NCBI RefSeq assembly: GCF_018143015.1
Contig: NC_054744.1
Span: forward strand, 5,081,059 to 5,145,058
Direction of reading: 5' to 3'
DNA from: Lytechinus variegatus
Lineage: Eukaryota; Echinodermata; Echinoidea; Temnopleuroida; Toxopneustidae
DNA length: 64,000 bases
Each line of letters opens with the position of its first letter. The stretch's first letter is position 1. Both the position numbers and the translations under genes were made by a program. The notes beneath the pieces were generated by a model, which was not told the origin of the DNA, did no database searches, and worked only from the letters and a program-made list of their open reading frames with translations. Positions 1-12,200 of the stretch are shown here, piece by piece.

Positions 1-960
1 GCGAGCGCAACGCGAGACCTATTTTTTTTTACATTTTAGCCTAATTAGGAATAAAAATTCAAAGCATTTTTTGTGATTTAAACAGATATTTAAATAACTA
101 AACAATTGATGCGAGTGCGAAGCGCGAGCAGAAAAAAAATCGAGATTTATGCCTAAAAACGGACACTCTATTCATGTTTTGTAAGCCATGTAAAAAATGA
201 GTAATAGGGGATCTTCCTACATTAATAATACGAGCACAAAGCGTGAGCAGAACAATTTTGATATTGTGATCTGAAACTGGATAATGATGTAAATATAGAG
301 AACAAGTTGAGTATCTGAATAAACATGTGCGCTTGTTTACTTAGACCTAGAATCTATATAGGCATTCTAAATGTCTTTTATCATCAAAATCAAAGCGAGC
401 GCGAAGCACGAGCTTAAACTATTTGATATTCCGTTCTGAAAAAAAGTCAATTTCAGCTCTATATTTCAAGTACTCTTTGGGAAAATTGTGAGATGGATAT
501 GGATCGCACTTAATAAAGAGCTGATATTCTTCATTATTACTTGAGTTTTGACATAGGACCGGGACATCCTTAGGACATGTCATATGAAAATGATGACTAT
601 CTTCCTATTCATCTGGCTAAGCGCGAGATGAAACAAAATGGACAATTTAATCATTAAATAATATTTATTTATTAATGCCCAATGGGGGTGAGAAATCTGA
701 TGATATTATTTGTAATTATGAATAGAATGCATCAGTTAATATATTTTTTAACCCTTAATGCGAGCGCAAATCGCGAACCAAAATCTTTGATAAACTGTCA
801 TGAAAACTAATATTGAGACATACCTAACTCGCCAATCAAATGCGAGCGAGTAGCGCTATCTGATACGTTTTGACAATCAGACTTAAAAAGGGATATTTTT
901 AACAGAGCACATTTTAAAAATTCAGTTTGAAAATCACAAGTAATGAAAGTTCGATTTCCG
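1..960. repeat. GC-motif satellite array (GCGAGCGCGAAGCGCGAGC type), cluster 1
   Basis: A motif of the form GCGAGYGCGAAGCGCGAGC recurs near 1, 108, 230, 393, 760 and 842 at roughly 80-370-nt spacing in otherwise AT-rich sequence. The intervals are diverged and no coding frame is maintained. The same motif appears at 2360, just outside the LINE fragment, so that LINE probably inserted into this array. Confidence 0.7.
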
Positions 961-994
961 AGGTGAATGTGTAATGTATATTGACTTCCAAACT

Positions 995-2350
995 TTTTTT
1001 TTCTTTTTCAAAGAAAGTCTTTATTCAATATTTCTCCACAACGCATATAAACAAATGCAAAATGTATGTGATACATCAAATTCAATATCATACATATACA
1101 CAATACATAATTTAAATAAGCTCGATGTGCCTCGATTCATCAAGATATACAATAAACTTATTTTGTTGCATGTGCATAGTTCGTTCTATCTCATGCTGAT
1201 ACTTTAATTTCTTTTGAAATGATGAGAATGATAAGTTTCCTTTTAAACATTTAGTTGAAAAGATAATATTTGGCATATAAAATATCAAAATTAAAAGAAG
1301 AATTTCCAGCTGGTATGCCAAATACAAAGTCATTGAAAGATAATTTTATTTCACTTTTAAGAGTGTATTTTTCAAAATCATCTAAAAATCGACGAGTAAG
1401 GGGACATTCCCAAAATAAATGAGCAATAGTTTCCGTGTATGCTGAACAAAAGGAACATAAATCAGAATGTGATATACCAACAGTTTTCAAGTACTTGTTA
1501 ACGCCAAGAATATTATGAAAAATTTTGTACTGAAAATATCTAAGCTTTGTTGAAAAAGTACATTTAAAAGGAATCATATAGATTTTGTCCCAAGTAACGA
1601 TTGGATCTGAAATAATACTTTTCCATTTGTTTTGTGAAATAGGAATTTTAAAAATTTTCTCAACACACGTTTTATGAATATATTTACACACTTTTGTTAC
1701 CTTGTTTATGTTATATATAATTTCCTCTTGGTAATTCACTTTCTTTTTAGGAGGTTCTTTGCAAACCATTTTCCATTCAATTGGTATGGCAGATATAACA
1801 GAATAATAATCAAGAAAATTACAATGAATATCAAACTTACGAACAAAATCAGAATGTGAGAGAAAGTTACCATCCTGCTTCAACAAATGATTTAACCTAA
1901 TAATACCTTTATCCAATCTTTTTTAAAAAGTAAAGAACCATTTACCTTGATACAAGAGTTATTCCATATAACCTGATTGTGAATAAACTCAGCAGGAGGA
2001 TTTTCATTAAAAGTTAACTCACACCAAGACTGCAAAACTTCTTTAATAAAAATATTATCCATATGAAATTTCTTTTCATTGTTTCTAATATTGCAATAAA
2101 AAAAAGTTTATTACCAAGACCATTTAGGAATAAGTTAAAAAAACATTTCCATTTACCTGTGTTATAATCATTAAAAAATCTTTTCACCCATGTAATTTTC
2201 AAGCCCATAATAACTGACTGTATGTGTAACATTTTTAGGCCTCCAACATTATAATCTCCAACAATAGTCTTACGATTAATTTTGTCAGGTTTTTTGTCCC
2301 ATACAAAACTTCCAAACTTGATATTTAAGCTCCATATTGAATAATCACCT
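995..2350 (-). mobile_element. 5'-truncated L1/Tx1-like LINE, 3' end (degenerate)
   Basis: Minus-strand frames at 2340-2014 and 1916-1251 carry typical C-terminal ORF2 sequence of L1/Tx1-type LINEs: VWDKKPDKINRKT, GGLKMLHIQS, LRYFQYKIFHNIL and CSFC...ETIAHLFWEC. The two frames are separated by frameshifts, so this copy is dead. The 3' end shows AATAAA and an A-rich tail (plus-strand T run near 996-1010). The 5' end abuts a GC-motif satellite unit. Confidence 0.8.
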
Positions 2351-2569
2351 AACAGACAATGCGAGCGCGTAGCGCGAGCGAAAATTTTGTATAGTGACAC
2401 AACAGATTCTTTTTATTTTCCAAGTCTTCCCCTCATCTTATTTTATTCACTCTGGAAAAGTTGGCATGCAAAAAAAAAGGTTTTCACCCAAATGTAAGGT
2501 CATTTAGTCCAAAATACATGTATTATTTCGCATGTGAATGATGCATTTTTTCCATCATAGAAGACCAAA

Positions 2570-2660
2570 AATAGTAGGGGGGACATTTGATATTGTGTCC
2601 CCCCTACTATTTTTTGTAGGGGGGACACGTCCCCCCTGTCCCCCCCCCTGGGATTTCCGC
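2570..2660. repeat. Inverted G/C-tract element end
   Basis: AGTAGGGGGGACA and TGTCCCCCCTACT form an inverted repeat around 2574-2610, followed by further C runs and CGCCCACGCC. It looks like a terminus of an interspersed repeat. The family was not identified. Confidence 0.4.
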
Positions 2661-2930
2661 CCACGCCAGTAGTACTAACGCGACCAATGCCTCCCCTTCA
2701 TTCCCTTCATTCCCTTCGCTTTTTCTTCCTTTCCTTTTTTATTTTTCCCCTTATATTTCTTTCCTTTTTCCTACTTGAAAAATTATAGGGAGGGTGGTCA
2801 CTCGCAGTCAATTCTTCACCCCCACTGTGGCGCGGGGCAGCCCTTGGTGGATAGAATACAGACGTCACTTGGTGAAAGGAATAGCAAAGGCTTGAATCAT
2901 GTGAGTCATGGAATAAGCTGCGAGACTTGC

Positions 2931-3239
2931 CTATCACTACGATCATCCAATAGAGTACGTACGCCAACCCAGCCAACCAGGCGGTCGATATGATAAAGGT
3001 GAAGAAATAAAGCCGCCTCCACAGTCCCGGTTTCCTACAATCGGGAACGGTAAGGAAGGTGATGAGGATGACGGGAAGGCCAACGGCCCAGAGGACGCGG
3101 AAGAACCATGACGACGGTGGATAGAAGACATGACTGTCGTGCTCCGAGAGGGGCGGGTGGTCAGTGACCACGGAGCTGGTGGTCGTCACCGTGCGAGGTT
3201 TCTCCTTGTAGCCTTCGACATCGGGATCGTAAGCGCAAT
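2931..3239 (-). CDS. NCKX exon 7 (end of loop, next membrane helices), GC donor
   Basis: A 309-nt exon with acceptor AATACGAAACAG. It codes the end of the cytosolic loop, then a membrane span, TVPDCRK, and another span ending WMIVVIG. The reading frame continues into non-homologous sequence. The only fitting exit is ATAG|GCAAGT, a GC donor matching the GC-AG consensus. It leaves phase 1, as expected before the conserved next block of the family. Confidence 0.88.
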
Positions 3240-6200
3240 CTGTTTCGTATTTGGAAGAATAGACAAAATAGAGCATATCAAAATATTTCTTTTAAAAAGC
3301 TTACATTCAGCGGCGGGTCTAGGTGTGACGCAATTAAGGGACGCCTATAATACCTTCTATATAGAGAATATATCAAAATGATATTTCTTTTAAAAAGCTT
3401 ACATACAGCGGCGGGTCTAGGCGTGACGCAATTAAGGGACGCCTACCTTCTATATTACTTTGAGAATCGCCCAACCCATTTTTTTTATGCCAGAAATCGT
3501 ATTCTGAAGTCTAGGACGCTGTCTAATTCTGTACTTATCTTACTTTTATGGGAAGCCAGATATGTCGCTAAAATTCTATTCAGATCGAATATTTCTTATT
3601 TATATTGTGCTATTTCCTGATCATTTGCTAATGACGAAAACTATTGTAGTAAATTCTATGAATGGTGCGAGTGTCAATTTAGCTAAAAGTTTAACCTGTA
3701 CTGTAAAAGATTTTTGTCGCTATTGTTATTCATAACCATAATTTAAAACAAGAGATTGAATTTAAGCAGAGTTTAGAATATTAGAAATGTTAAAAGCACA
3801 TGTTTTCAACGTTTGCATTCAAGGGATACTTTTCAAACTGATTTATAAATAGGAACGGAGATACATTCTTCACCCAATGTTATTCAAAACTGATGACTTT
3901 CTGCCTTTTGATCAGGAAGATAGACCAAAGGTTAAAGTTTATATACATCATGGTGTATCTCTTTTCCTTTTTTCCAATTAAAAAATGCACTTAACCTTCA
4001 TAGGAAAAATAATTTATCTTAGATGACTTGGCAAAAATAATTGTGTCCGACCAGAACAAAGCTCAAAATCAACGATATTCTGGGAAATTTTAACCAATAA
4101 TTTGTCTAATTTCACGGCTATTCATTATCTGACACAATATTCACCAACGTACTGTGCGTATGACTGATCCCAGCTGAAGGTAAGAATTTCAAAACTGGCT
4201 ATTTAGGTCGATATACGGTTCGTTTATTGGCCGATCACGCATTGTAAACTTCCTCTGGTAAATAAAAATGACAACTATTATATCTGAGATTGAGCCGTGA
4301 GTATCGTGACAGTAGTCACGATATTTGAGAAGTTATCAATTATATTTGATTCCAAAGTGTTGGATCATATTAACTTTGCTCAGCTACATGTATATAGCTA
4401 ACCCGTAACTCACCCCCCCCCCCTCTCTCTCTCGACTTCTTCTCTTTTTTTTCTTTTTATTCGTCTCCTTCGTCTTTCTCCCTTTCTTCTTCTTCTTCTC
4501 TTGCTCCTCCTCCTTTTTCTTCTCTTCTTCCTCCCCTTCTTCTTTATCTTCATCTTCTCCTTCTTCTTTTCTTCTCCTTCTTCTTCAATTTCTTCTTCTT
4601 TTCTTATTCTTCTTTTCTTCTTCTCCTTTTTCTCATTTTCTTCTTCTTCATCTTCTCCTTCTCCTCCTCCTTCTCCTTCTTCTTGTCCTCCTGGGAAATT
4701 TTAACCAATAATTTGTCTAATTTCACAGCTATTCATTATCTAACGACCTTTCTCTCTACTTCTTCCTCTTCTCTTCTTTTTCTTCTTCCCTTCCACCTCC
4801 TTAGTATTCTTCTTCTTCTTCTGCTTTTCTTCTTCTTCTCCTCCTCCTTCTCCTCCACCTTGTCCTTTCTCTTCCTCTACTCCTTTCTCCTCGTCTTCCG
4901 CATCTTCTACCAGTGATGCCGTTACTCACATCGGCAAGACCGACCCCAGACCGACCAAATCTATTACAATATTACCAATGACATGCTATCGATCAAACCG
5001 TTTGGAGTCGTTAGTATGACTGAAGCACTCGTTCTCGCACGGTTCCATGACATTTGCTCCGGCGACAATTGCTCTGCTCTAAATTCCACACACAAATGAA
5101 ATAACAAACTTCAAACCTAGACTTAACACTATACCCTATCCTAAATATAAAGCCCTATTGCAACCTTAACCCTAAATCCGAGACAAAATAAAGCCGGGAG
5201 CAATTGTCGCCGGAGAATGTCGTTAACATCTCGGACACTTAGTAATAACCCAAGTGCACACTTATGCCATGGTCACATTTGTTCTACGGCGGCCGTACGG
5301 CGAGTCGAATACAGCCGTTTCAACATTTTTTTTGTCCAACTACATGTAGGTGGTTTGAATCAAAATTGATAAAACGGCTGTTTTCGACTCGCCGTACGGC
5401 CGCCGTAGAACAAATGTGACCATGGTATTAGTTACCAATATTATTTGAAAGCAGGGTAAAAGAGCATTGTAGATTAAATGCCTTGCTCACGGGCATGAGT
5501 GCCGCGGCCGAGGATCGAACTCCGGACTTTCCATGTTTTACCTTAGACCACTCGGCCACAGCACCTGAACCACTGGTATACATGTATCTTACCGATATTA
5601 GGAATGGCCCCGTTGCTATGGCGACTCAGCTCACTGTTCGGCGTCTGTGTTTCGTGATAAGCCGTCGTTCCGTAGGAAGTCTCGCTCTGTTTGTCGGAGA
5701 GTAAACTTACCCCGTCTTCGGATGTTGGGTTACCGTGGTTACCGCCTCGTCGTCTCCATCTCTCCTCTATTTCCGAGGCCCGCATTGAAAGGTACGGGTT
5801 GAAATACATGATGGCGATGTAGACGATGTAACCACAGGAGAGTATTAATCCTTCCCACCTGCAGGGATAAATGTTAATACATTCAATTAAATAGATAAAA
5901 TAAAATAAAATAAAGCAAACAGAAAATAAATGACAATGTGATAGACCCGAACTCTATGATAAAGGGCTCTGGCTCCGGTGGGTGTTTCGTAAAGCTGTTC
6001 GTAAAGTTACGCACGACTTTATGCGCTCGACTGGAACATGTTCTTAGGTCATAAAAATCAATTACATAGGGATAACACATAGCACAAGAAAGGGCCACCA
6101 GTCGGGCGTAAAGTCGATCGTATCTTACAAACATCTTCATTAAACACCCATCTGACTTCATTCAAATTTATAAACCGTAAACCAACGCGATGACACGACA

Positions 6201-9200
6201 CACGACGTTTGTTCTGCGACAATTGTTCCGGGCTTACATTCTAAGATGTATAGGGGAGAGTGGGGTAATCCCGAACGCGGGGTAATCCCGAACACCTTAA
6301 TATCTCTAGGAGAGGTGAGGTTCTGCTGTCACGGCATAATAGCCGTAACACAGAATGTTGTCTGACTTTCCATCATGCACGGATCTGTGGACTGGTCTCT
6401 ACTGATTAAAGAATAATCTGGAAAAATCCATATGACAGATTTTCGCTTTTTTACGTTTCCTTCATTGAAGAATGAAGAGTGGGGTAATCCCGAACGCGGG
6501 GTAATCCTGAACATCTCAATATCTCCAAGGAGAGGTGAGGTTAATCTGCTGTCATGACATAATAGCCGTAACACAGAATGTTGTCTGACTTCCCATGCAG
6601 GGATCTGTTGACTTGTCTCTTCCGATTAAAGAATAATCGAAAAGAATCCAAATTACATGTACTTTCTGAGTGTTTCCACGAATGGCGTTCGCGATTACCC
6701 CGTGGCCCGGAAGTGCGGGGTAATCCCGAAAATTTGCGTTTTGTACTATGAATTATAAAGGAATGCTTGATGATCAATAAAGACGTTGTTACAGTCAATA
6801 TATGTGTTTTATCAAATTATGTACTAGTTTTGGAATAAGGCTCACTTTAATTCTTGCTATCGCTCTGATCAGAAAGGTGTTCGTCATTACCCCCACTTTC
6901 CCCTAAGCAGGGCGGCGGAACATATTCTCGTTTTTGTTTAGGAGGGGGGCAAAGCCAGAAAATGGCACATATCTGTAAAAATTGGCATTTTGATGCAAAC
7001 GAATATTTTCACCATGAGATTATCATGTGCGTGAAGTAGTTGTGTTTTTGTAGTAATTAAGTTGAGCAAAGCATTTTTGAAGTGATTCTGATTGATAAAA
7101 TATGTATTTAGTCTCTCTTTTTCACGAGGGAGCGGTTTGGAAAGAAAATTCAAATATGAAATTTTTGATGCTCACTTTTTGGTCAATTATGGCGCAAACT
7201 TTTGGACATTTCATGTAATAAGACCAGAAAATCAAACATTCCGATCAGTTTATGTTATCATTAAAATTGACGCGAGAAGTGCGAGCTGATATTTTTAATA
7301 TACTGACAAGAAAAAGAAGCTGAATATGGACTTCATTTAGTGACTGATGAATAGGATACACTGCATATCTCACCAATAAAAATAATGTGAGCGCGAAGCG
7401 CGAGCTAAAATATTATATTCAAAACTGATATCTTTACATTCTTAGCACTTTATGTAACCAAGAACAGAATGAGTACCTTACTAAACAATTAATGATGCGA
7501 GAGCAAAGCATGAGCAATTTTCCAACCTAAAATGCATTGTTTTAAAAGAGTATTTTAATTTGAAAAAGGGTACATTTCATTTTGAAAAAAGGACCCTTTC
7601 TATTTTTAACAAAAGGTACTATTTGCCTACTGTATGGGATTTTTTTTTTGGGGGGGGTCAAGTGCTCCCCCTGCCCCCTCCCCCGGTTCTGCGTTAGAGT
7701 AGGGTATAATGTTCAACCCAGTGTTTAGGGTTAAAGTTAGTCATTCGATTAATGTGTGGAATTTAGAGCGGATCAATAATTATTGTCGCCGGACTGAGCA
7801 AATGTCATGGAACCTTTATTGCTCCTTTATGATGTTCTCCGTGGTCGAGTAACTCTGAATGTATTAGGCAAGCCTTGGGAGTGAGTTGAACAATGTTCAC
7901 GAAAATTCAGACATTCCTTTCTTTTGAACCCTCTCTTAAGGGGGTACTCCAGGCTAAATTTTTGTTTATCTAATTCCTCAAAATTAGGATGTTATCGAAT
8001 TTCAAAGTTTTTTAAAAACCGCTATATACGCGTCGTCATGAATATTCATTAGGTGGGTGTGATGTCTTTTCCACATTTTCCTTTTTCCTATATCAGTACA
8101 TGAGATCATAATTGTTTCGTATTTTCGTACATGTGTGTATGATATGTTTCCTATAATTTGCAGCAATGAATACTAAGTATCTAACATTAAATCTGTTGTA
8201 AAGCCATTTCTTAATTCTTGGAGGACATAATTTGAATAATCAAAATTTCTTATAAATAAAATACAAAAGAACAAGTGGGGATGGGACATCATCGATTTGA
8301 TCATAGAAAATTCATGCAGACATGCAACTGTACTGTTGCATGTCTTTGTTATATTCCTTGTCCAATTTTCATGGAATTTTTCAGTGATTTGTTGATCTGA
8401 TTTTTCTTTTCCTATTCAAAGCACATTATTTTTGGCCTGGAGTACCCCTTTAATCTCCAACGACCTTGATCTACATTTTAAAATCCGCTTTCTATATCTG
8501 CCCCCCCCCCCCGGTTGCGGAGTTGATTTTCCTATGACCTTTCGTTTCCCTTTTGTCTTGTGCCCTAACAATCTTTCCTCGTCTTTATATTCAATAAAAA
8601 GAGGAAAGATGAATATGAAAACTATCATAGATTCGAACCCTCGACCTTGTCGTTGTCGAAACAAAGATTAACGCCTTGCGCCACGTTGACTAGTTGCTCA
8701 ACGCGTTGCATATTGCTATACATGTATAGCTTGTTGTCTCTGATGGCGGAACAAACGCCATTCTGACGCTGGGAAGAAAATGTCGCAGGAAAAAAAATTA
8801 GCCATTCCCTCCATCCCTTTCCCCAGTTGAGATCACCCATGATTGCTAAGCCCACGGCCGTATGCAGCAGCTGTCCCCATCCAACCCCCCCCCCCCCGAA
8901 ATTTTGAAAAATTACCTTTTTTACTGATGATTTTCACAAATTCACTCGAAACGAAATCCTTTATTTTCACTTTAGAAAATGCAATGTGTCCTTCAATCAC
9001 TCTCTTTCATGTTTTGTTTTATATATATTTTCAGTTTCTTCAATAATTTTTACGCGTCGTGCCCCCCCCCCCCCAAAAAAAAGGGGGGTCTGCGTACGGC
9101 CATGACCAAGCCATAGACCAGTGCATATACCTCATACAATTTCCGACAACTAAAACAATTAAAACAAAAGCAGAAAAACAATATACATACCATTGTATTT

Positions 9201-12200
9201 CCCCATCCAGAATAACAACTACCATTATCAAAATACTGATCACGTATACAAAACAGTCGCGACAAAATGGCCACCAGTGAATTACGAGTTCCTATGAAAT
9301 AAAAGAGAGAATGTATGAATTATTAGAGATGCAATGATGTGCTTTACGAAGAGGATGAAAGAATTAGGTTCATCATCATTATCATTATTCTTTATTTGAT
9401 TGAAAATAATGCAAGATCATCGTTTCCTTGTCAATACAATCGTCATCATGGTTCTTTTCATGTTTAATACAAAAATGCTATCTCACTCAGAGGCTTTATT
9501 CAAAATTAAAATTTGATTCAAATTTATTGATCTTAATCCTCACACTTCAGTTCATCATCACAAAACATACCAGATGTGAATTATGAGCACAATTTTACAC
9601 GAACAGAAAAAGTCATGAAAAGTTTGCTCTTGCTTATTTATTTATTCATTTATTTATTTATCTATTTATTGGTTTTATTTATTTTCACTGCAGGGTAGGC
9701 CTGTTCAATTATGCAAAACTGCTTTCCAAAGCCCCCTCCCCCGCAGTTTTAGCAAACAACTCTACATCAATAGCAATTCAATGTATGTAACAAAATAAAG
9801 AATAGAATAGGCCTACATTACAATAAACATATAGAGTGAAATCAACAATTATGGATTCATTACATCTACATCAAGTTATTCAGTATGTATGACAGTCAGA
9901 ATTTTAATGATTTACAGTGTTTTTTTTTAATGCATGGAGGGACGTGCATTTTTGTATATCACAACGGAGAGAATTAAATAAGACGGCAGCAACATATTCA
10001 AAATAAAATCTTTTATAATCCGTCCTTGGGTAGGGGAGTGGGGCATTGTTCAGGAAATCGTGTTTTATTTTGCAGATAACTATTTCAAAATAAGCTGGCC
10101 GGGCTAAATCGTTTTGTATTTGCAAGAACACAAAATTTATACTACGTTCCTCCACTGTTTGCCCTTTTAGTGTAGACAACAATTCATGTTGGGGAGTAAG
10201 GTAGTCCTTATTCAAAATCATTCGGGCATACTTATTCCGCAGTTTTTGTATTTTATTTTTGTTGGTTTTTGCACAGCTTCCCCAAGATGTACAACAATGT
10301 CAGGTTAAATCATGGAAACATATATATTCTTAAGAATTGTTTGATTCTCTTTATACAACTTACCGTACGAGATATTTTACCAACGATACTAGATACATGT
10401 TCTCCCCACGTCCTGTCAGAGTCAAGTGTTACACCCAAGTATTTGATCACATTTTACATTTTCTATGGGATCATTTCTATATTATATCATTAAAACATCA
10501 ATTTTCATTGTTTTTCCTTTGACCATTCAGTATATTTTCGAATCAGAAATGGTCAAATAGGAATAGAAAATGTTCAAATATGAATAGTATGAACCCGATG
10601 ACTTATTTAAAATCCATGTTTTATTGTTCAAAACGGGAATCTGAGAATAAAAATATTCCGAAAATTCATTTTGCCAAATTGATCGTGGACCCGGCAGCCA
10701 CTGTGCAGCGCCAGATCGACGAGGTTTTTATACTTCCTTAATGTTGAACGCCTATAGTCATTCTACAATTCTTTTGTTTTTTTTATGTTTACATATATAT
10801 ATGTTTTAAAATTATTAAATTCAACGTTATTTTCTGCTTCTTCATCGACGGCCTGATGATTGCTTCCTAAGCTACCTCGGAATACATATATATATATATA
10901 TACCGCTTCAAATGTTTTGTCGGGGAACATTCCCACCACCCCCCCCCCCCCCCCCCTCCCCTCCCAGGGGTGCCGGTCCCTCGAAGACAGGTCCCACATA
11001 ATTATCTAAACTGTCCAATAAAACGGGAGGGGGAAAATATACCATTATTAAGATTATGTCATCAAAAAGCAGTATACTATAGGCCCGTATTCTGAAGTCG
11101 GATTTATCTTATATAGACCAACGGTCTACCTCTGTGCTAAAATTATGGGGGTCCAAATTCTGTTCAATATTGTATATTTCTTATGTTTATCTTTGTTTCC
11201 TTTTGCTTTCATCATACTGAAGAATAATACTACAGCTATCAGTCGAAGACAATTATGAACAGTTTCTTGAGTGTCATAATGAGTTAATAGACTGGATGTG
11301 AACTGTGAGGGATTTGTGCCCCACAATGCAAAAACGCATGTGTTAATTTAAAACCAATCCGGAATCTATACATGTCCACACCAGAGAAGTGTTAAACAAC
11401 ACCAGTATGGTTTTGGTCTAACACCAGATACTGTATATGTTTATACAACACCAACTCGTATTAAAATCGCATCGGTTTGATTCCAAAGTGGTGTTGTTTA
11501 ATACTTCTCTGGTGTGGACATATAGAGATTCCGGGCTGGTGTTAAATTTTTGCAGTGCAATTGGCTTTTCATAGTTAAACCACAACTTTAAACCAGGGTT
11601 TAATTTAAACCCGAGCTCAGAATACGAGCCTATGGATCTCACCTGGCCAGCGAAGAAGCAACATAAGCTGATGATGACGAAGATGTTGAATGCTGCCGAT
11701 CCCACAATAGCACTCAGCCCAGTATCGTCTTCAGATATGAATGTTCCTTGAAATAAATTGGAAATATATGAACATATATTTATTTCAAATAGTCATGGAT
11801 CCATGAATTTTGCAAACGTAAATCAGCTGACTCACAAAGCTCCTCTAATTCCGAGATAGCTATTCATCATCATTTAAACATTGTTTTCGAAAAAAATATC
11901 ATGGTCTATCGAAAGCGATTTTACAAATCAAAATATCCATCGTTTTAGACGGAAGCATTTTTCTTTACACGTCTTTATTAATGTTTAAAGAGAGTCCCCC
12001 CCCCCCTCTCTCTCTCTCTCTCGTTTTCATGACAGATCTGAATGGTATTTTGTAAACAAACATGACGAAGCTATAAAATTTTTTTTTCAAGAGCACCAGA
12101 AAGATGAACAAACAAAAAAGTAAATGATATCAAATCAATGCAATTACAAAAGCAAAGTCCCTTTTAATCAAACACAAGCCATGTGAGTGGCCCCGTTCGT

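Noticed and set aside
4501-4916. Ser/Phe/Leu-rich frames resembling membrane proteins
   Set aside because: They are translations of a TTC/CTT simple repeat with no coding signature.
8640-8690. Possible tRNA gene
   Set aside because: A and B boxes are present but the cloverleaf stems do not pair and the 3' acceptor arm is missing, so a SINE head is the better call.
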